From: Maritimibacter sp.
GTDB lineage: Bacteria > Pseudomonadota > Alphaproteobacteria > Rhodobacterales > Rhodobacteraceae
DNA: 64,000 nt
Direction: 5' to 3'
Assembly (NCBI GenBank): GCA_017792445.1
Contig: CP051232.1
Span: 1,240,001-1,304,000, forward strand
Below, piece by piece: positions 62,503 through 64,000 of the stretch. The notes beneath the pieces were generated by a model. That model had not been told where the DNA came from. It made no database searches and saw only the letters and a program-made list of their open reading frames with translations. How positions within the stretch are numbered: position 1 is the stretch's first letter; every line of letters starts with the position of its first letter. The translations under genes and the position numbers were made by a program.

Positions 62503-64000
62503 GCTTCCTTCTCCGGTCGTTTCACATTGAACACGGCGCAATACAGCGCCGGCACGAACAGCAGGGTGATCAGCGTCCCTGCAATGATCCCGCCCATCAT
62601 CGCGAAGGCCATCGGCCCCCAGAAGATCTGGCGCGAGATCGGGATCAGCGCGAGGCTGGCCGCCGCCGCGGTCAGCAGGATCGGCCGCGCGCGCTGGTCC
62701 GACGCCTCGAACACCGCGTCCCAGCGGTTTCGGCCTGCATCCAGAAGATCCTGAATCGCCTGCACGAGGATGATCGAGTTGCGGATCAGGATGCCGACCA
62801 GCGCCAGCACCCCCAGCACAGCGACAAAGCCCATCGGCGCACCCGACCCCAGAAGCGCCACGACCACACCGATCAGCCCCAGCGGCGCGACGGCCATCAC
62901 GATGGCCATCAGGCGGAAGCTTTGCATCTGCATCATCGTCAGCGTCAGGATGATCAGGATCATGATCGGCACGACGGCCACGATGGGCGCCTGACTTTCC
63001 GCACTGGATTCCACCGTGCCGCCGATTTCGACCGTGTAGCCGGTGGGCAGTTCCTGCCGGAACGCCTCGACCGCGTCGGTCTGGTCGGTGACGATGGTCG
63101 CGGGCTGATCGTCGCTGATGACGGCCGCCTTCACGGTGATGACCGGCTTGCGGTCCTCCTGCCGGATGATCGGCTGTTCGGTGGTCCATGTCAGGCTGGC
63201 GATGGACGACAGCGGGATCGGCGTACCGTCGCCGCCGGCGAACTGAAGATCCTCCAGCGACGACAGGGTCGAGCGGTCCTGCGCCTCGCCACGGGCGAGC
63301 ACGTCGATCAGCGTGCGCTCGTCGCGCAGCTGGGTGACGGTGGTACCCTCGAACAGGCTGGTCAGAACGTTGGCCACATCGGCCTGCGTCAGCCCAAGCT
63401 GCCGCAGACGCGCCTGATCAAGATCGACGCGGATCACGCGGCTGGGCTCGTTCCAGTCGAGACTGATCGCGTCAAGCCGCTGATCCGCGGAAAGGACCGC
63501 CGCCAGCTTCAACGCCTCGTCGCGCAGCACGGCATAGTCGGGACCGGCGACACGGTACTGAACCGGCTTGCCGACCGGCGGACCGAGTTCGATGAACTTC
63601 GGGAAGAACTCGACCGCGACATGCGCCATCGAATAGGCGCGGATCTTCTCGGTCAAAGCGTTCCGCGCGTCGAGGTCGGGGGTCATGATCACGACCTGCC
63701 CGATGTTCGGCCCGGCGGTGGGTGCGTCGTGGGTCAGGATGAACCGGGGCGCGCCGTCGCCGATGTAGGCGGTCCAGAACGACGGTTCCTCCTGCTCGGC
63801 CAGCCATGCCTCGAACTTCGCCATCTCGGTGTTGGTCGCGTTGAAACTGGCGTTCTGGCGCAGGGTGACGTCGACCACGATCTCTGTCCGGTCAGAGGTC
63901 GGGAAGAACTGCTGCTCGACCTTCGACATGCCGACGACCGAGGCGGCGAAGGCCGCTACCGTGATCAGGATGGTCAGCCAGCGGAACCGCATCGCCTGCC
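62499..64000 (-). CDS. RND-family efflux permease, C-terminal half (truncated by window)
   Basis: About 500 C-terminal residues of an RND permease; the N-terminal half lies outside the window. Visible are the second periplasmic domain after SKVEQQFFPTSDRTE, ending in SSAESQAPIVAVVP, and the second set of six helices with ALVGILIRNSIILVQAIQDLL and FAMMGGIIAGTLITLLFVPALYCAVF. The ATG at 63992 is an internal Met (frame is open to the edge). A fusion protein and outer-membrane partner are likely further upstream. Substrates of such pumps are drugs, metals or lipids; not deducible. Confidence 0.93.
   Translation of the reverse strand, partial: QAMRFRWLTILITVAAFAASVVGMSKVEQQFFPTSDRTEIVVDVTLRQNASFNATNTEMAKFEAWLAEQEEPSFWTAYIGDGAPRFILTHDAPTAGPNIGQVVIMTPDLDARNALTEKIRAYSMAHVAVEFFPKFIELGPPVGKPVQYRVAGPDYAVLRDEALKLAAVLSADQRLDAISLDWNEPSRVIRVDLDQARLRQLGLTQADVANVLTSLFEGTTVTQLRDERTLIDVLARGEAQDRSTLSSLEDLQFAGGDGTPIPLSSIASLTWTTEQPIIRQEDRKPVITVKAAVISDDQPATIVTDQTDAVEAFRQELPTGYTVEIGGTVESSAESQAPIVAVVPIMILIILTLTMMQMQSFRLMAIVMAVAPLGLIGVVVALLGSGAPMGFVAVLGVLALVGILIRNSIILVQAIQDLLDAGRNRWDAVFEASDQRARPILLTAAAASLALIPISRQIFWGPMAFAMMGGIIAGTLITLLFVPALYCAVFNVKRPEKEA

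Overview
The window is about 64 kb of high-GC DNA (roughly two thirds G+C by eye) with a dense, operon-rich layout and many ATGA, GTGA and TGATG stop/start overlaps. Gene content points to an alphaproteobacterium of the Rhodobacterales, most likely a marine, salt-adapted roseobacter-type Rhodobacteraceae. The clues are several TRAP and ABC solute uptake systems, an rpoE-chrR singlet-oxygen module divergent from a fatty-acid-modifying operon, a phnF/phnG-N carbon-phosphorus lyase cluster, and an ectR-ectABC-ask osmolyte cluster. No plasmid, phage, CRISPR or insertion-sequence signature was seen.

Layout. 1-328: C-terminal tail of an RTX-type protein. 325-7944: TRAP transporter with a BASS-like permease, a D-amino-acid-dehydrogenase-like flavoprotein, a ThDP enzyme and a divergent Asp/Glu-racemase-family protein. 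7962-16857: two divergent arms around an IclR regulator (aminotransferase and atypical SDR on one side; tripartite tricarboxylate transporter, aldehyde dehydrogenase and Tm-1-like protein on the other). 17062-21134: phosphonate importer phnCDEE behind a candidate Pho box. 21509-23155: a DUF4239 membrane protein and a GNAT protein in weakly coding DNA. 23308-26554: divergent katG and oxyR. 26551-37914: phnF, then phnG-H-I-J-K-L-N-M, with extra genes (DUF559 protein, small membrane protein, EamA transporter, GNAT, VOC, CorA, and an antisense DUF1045 gene) set between the core genes. 37979-43292: chrR-rpoE and a divergent four-gene operon, each with a near-identical sigma-E promoter placed back to back. 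43390-49091: GntR-regulated operon with a LigM/DesA-like O-demethylase, a second TRAP transporter and a VOC protein. 49334-56926: zinc-ribbon membrane miniprotein, LysR regulator, and an oligopeptide-type ABC operon ending in a fumarase/ASL-family lyase. 57128-57204: tRNA-Met. 57299-61760: ectR and ectABC-ask. 61822-64000: TetR regulator and the C-terminal half of an RND efflux pump, cut by the window edge.

How it fits together. The phn genes form one phosphonate-use system: PhnCDEE imports; PhnGHIJKL with PhnM and PhnN processes the ligand through ribosyl intermediates. phnP was not seen, and the DUF1045 protein carries the two HxT motifs of 2H phosphoesterases, so it may open the cyclic ribose phosphate instead. 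The other loci are self-contained uptake-plus-catabolism units, each with its own regulator, whose substrates cannot be read from sequence alone. Stress functions (KatG/OxyR, RpoE/ChrR, ectoine) sit between them. Four of five solute-binding-protein genes are followed by a strong GC hairpin, which probably sets binding protein above permease expression.
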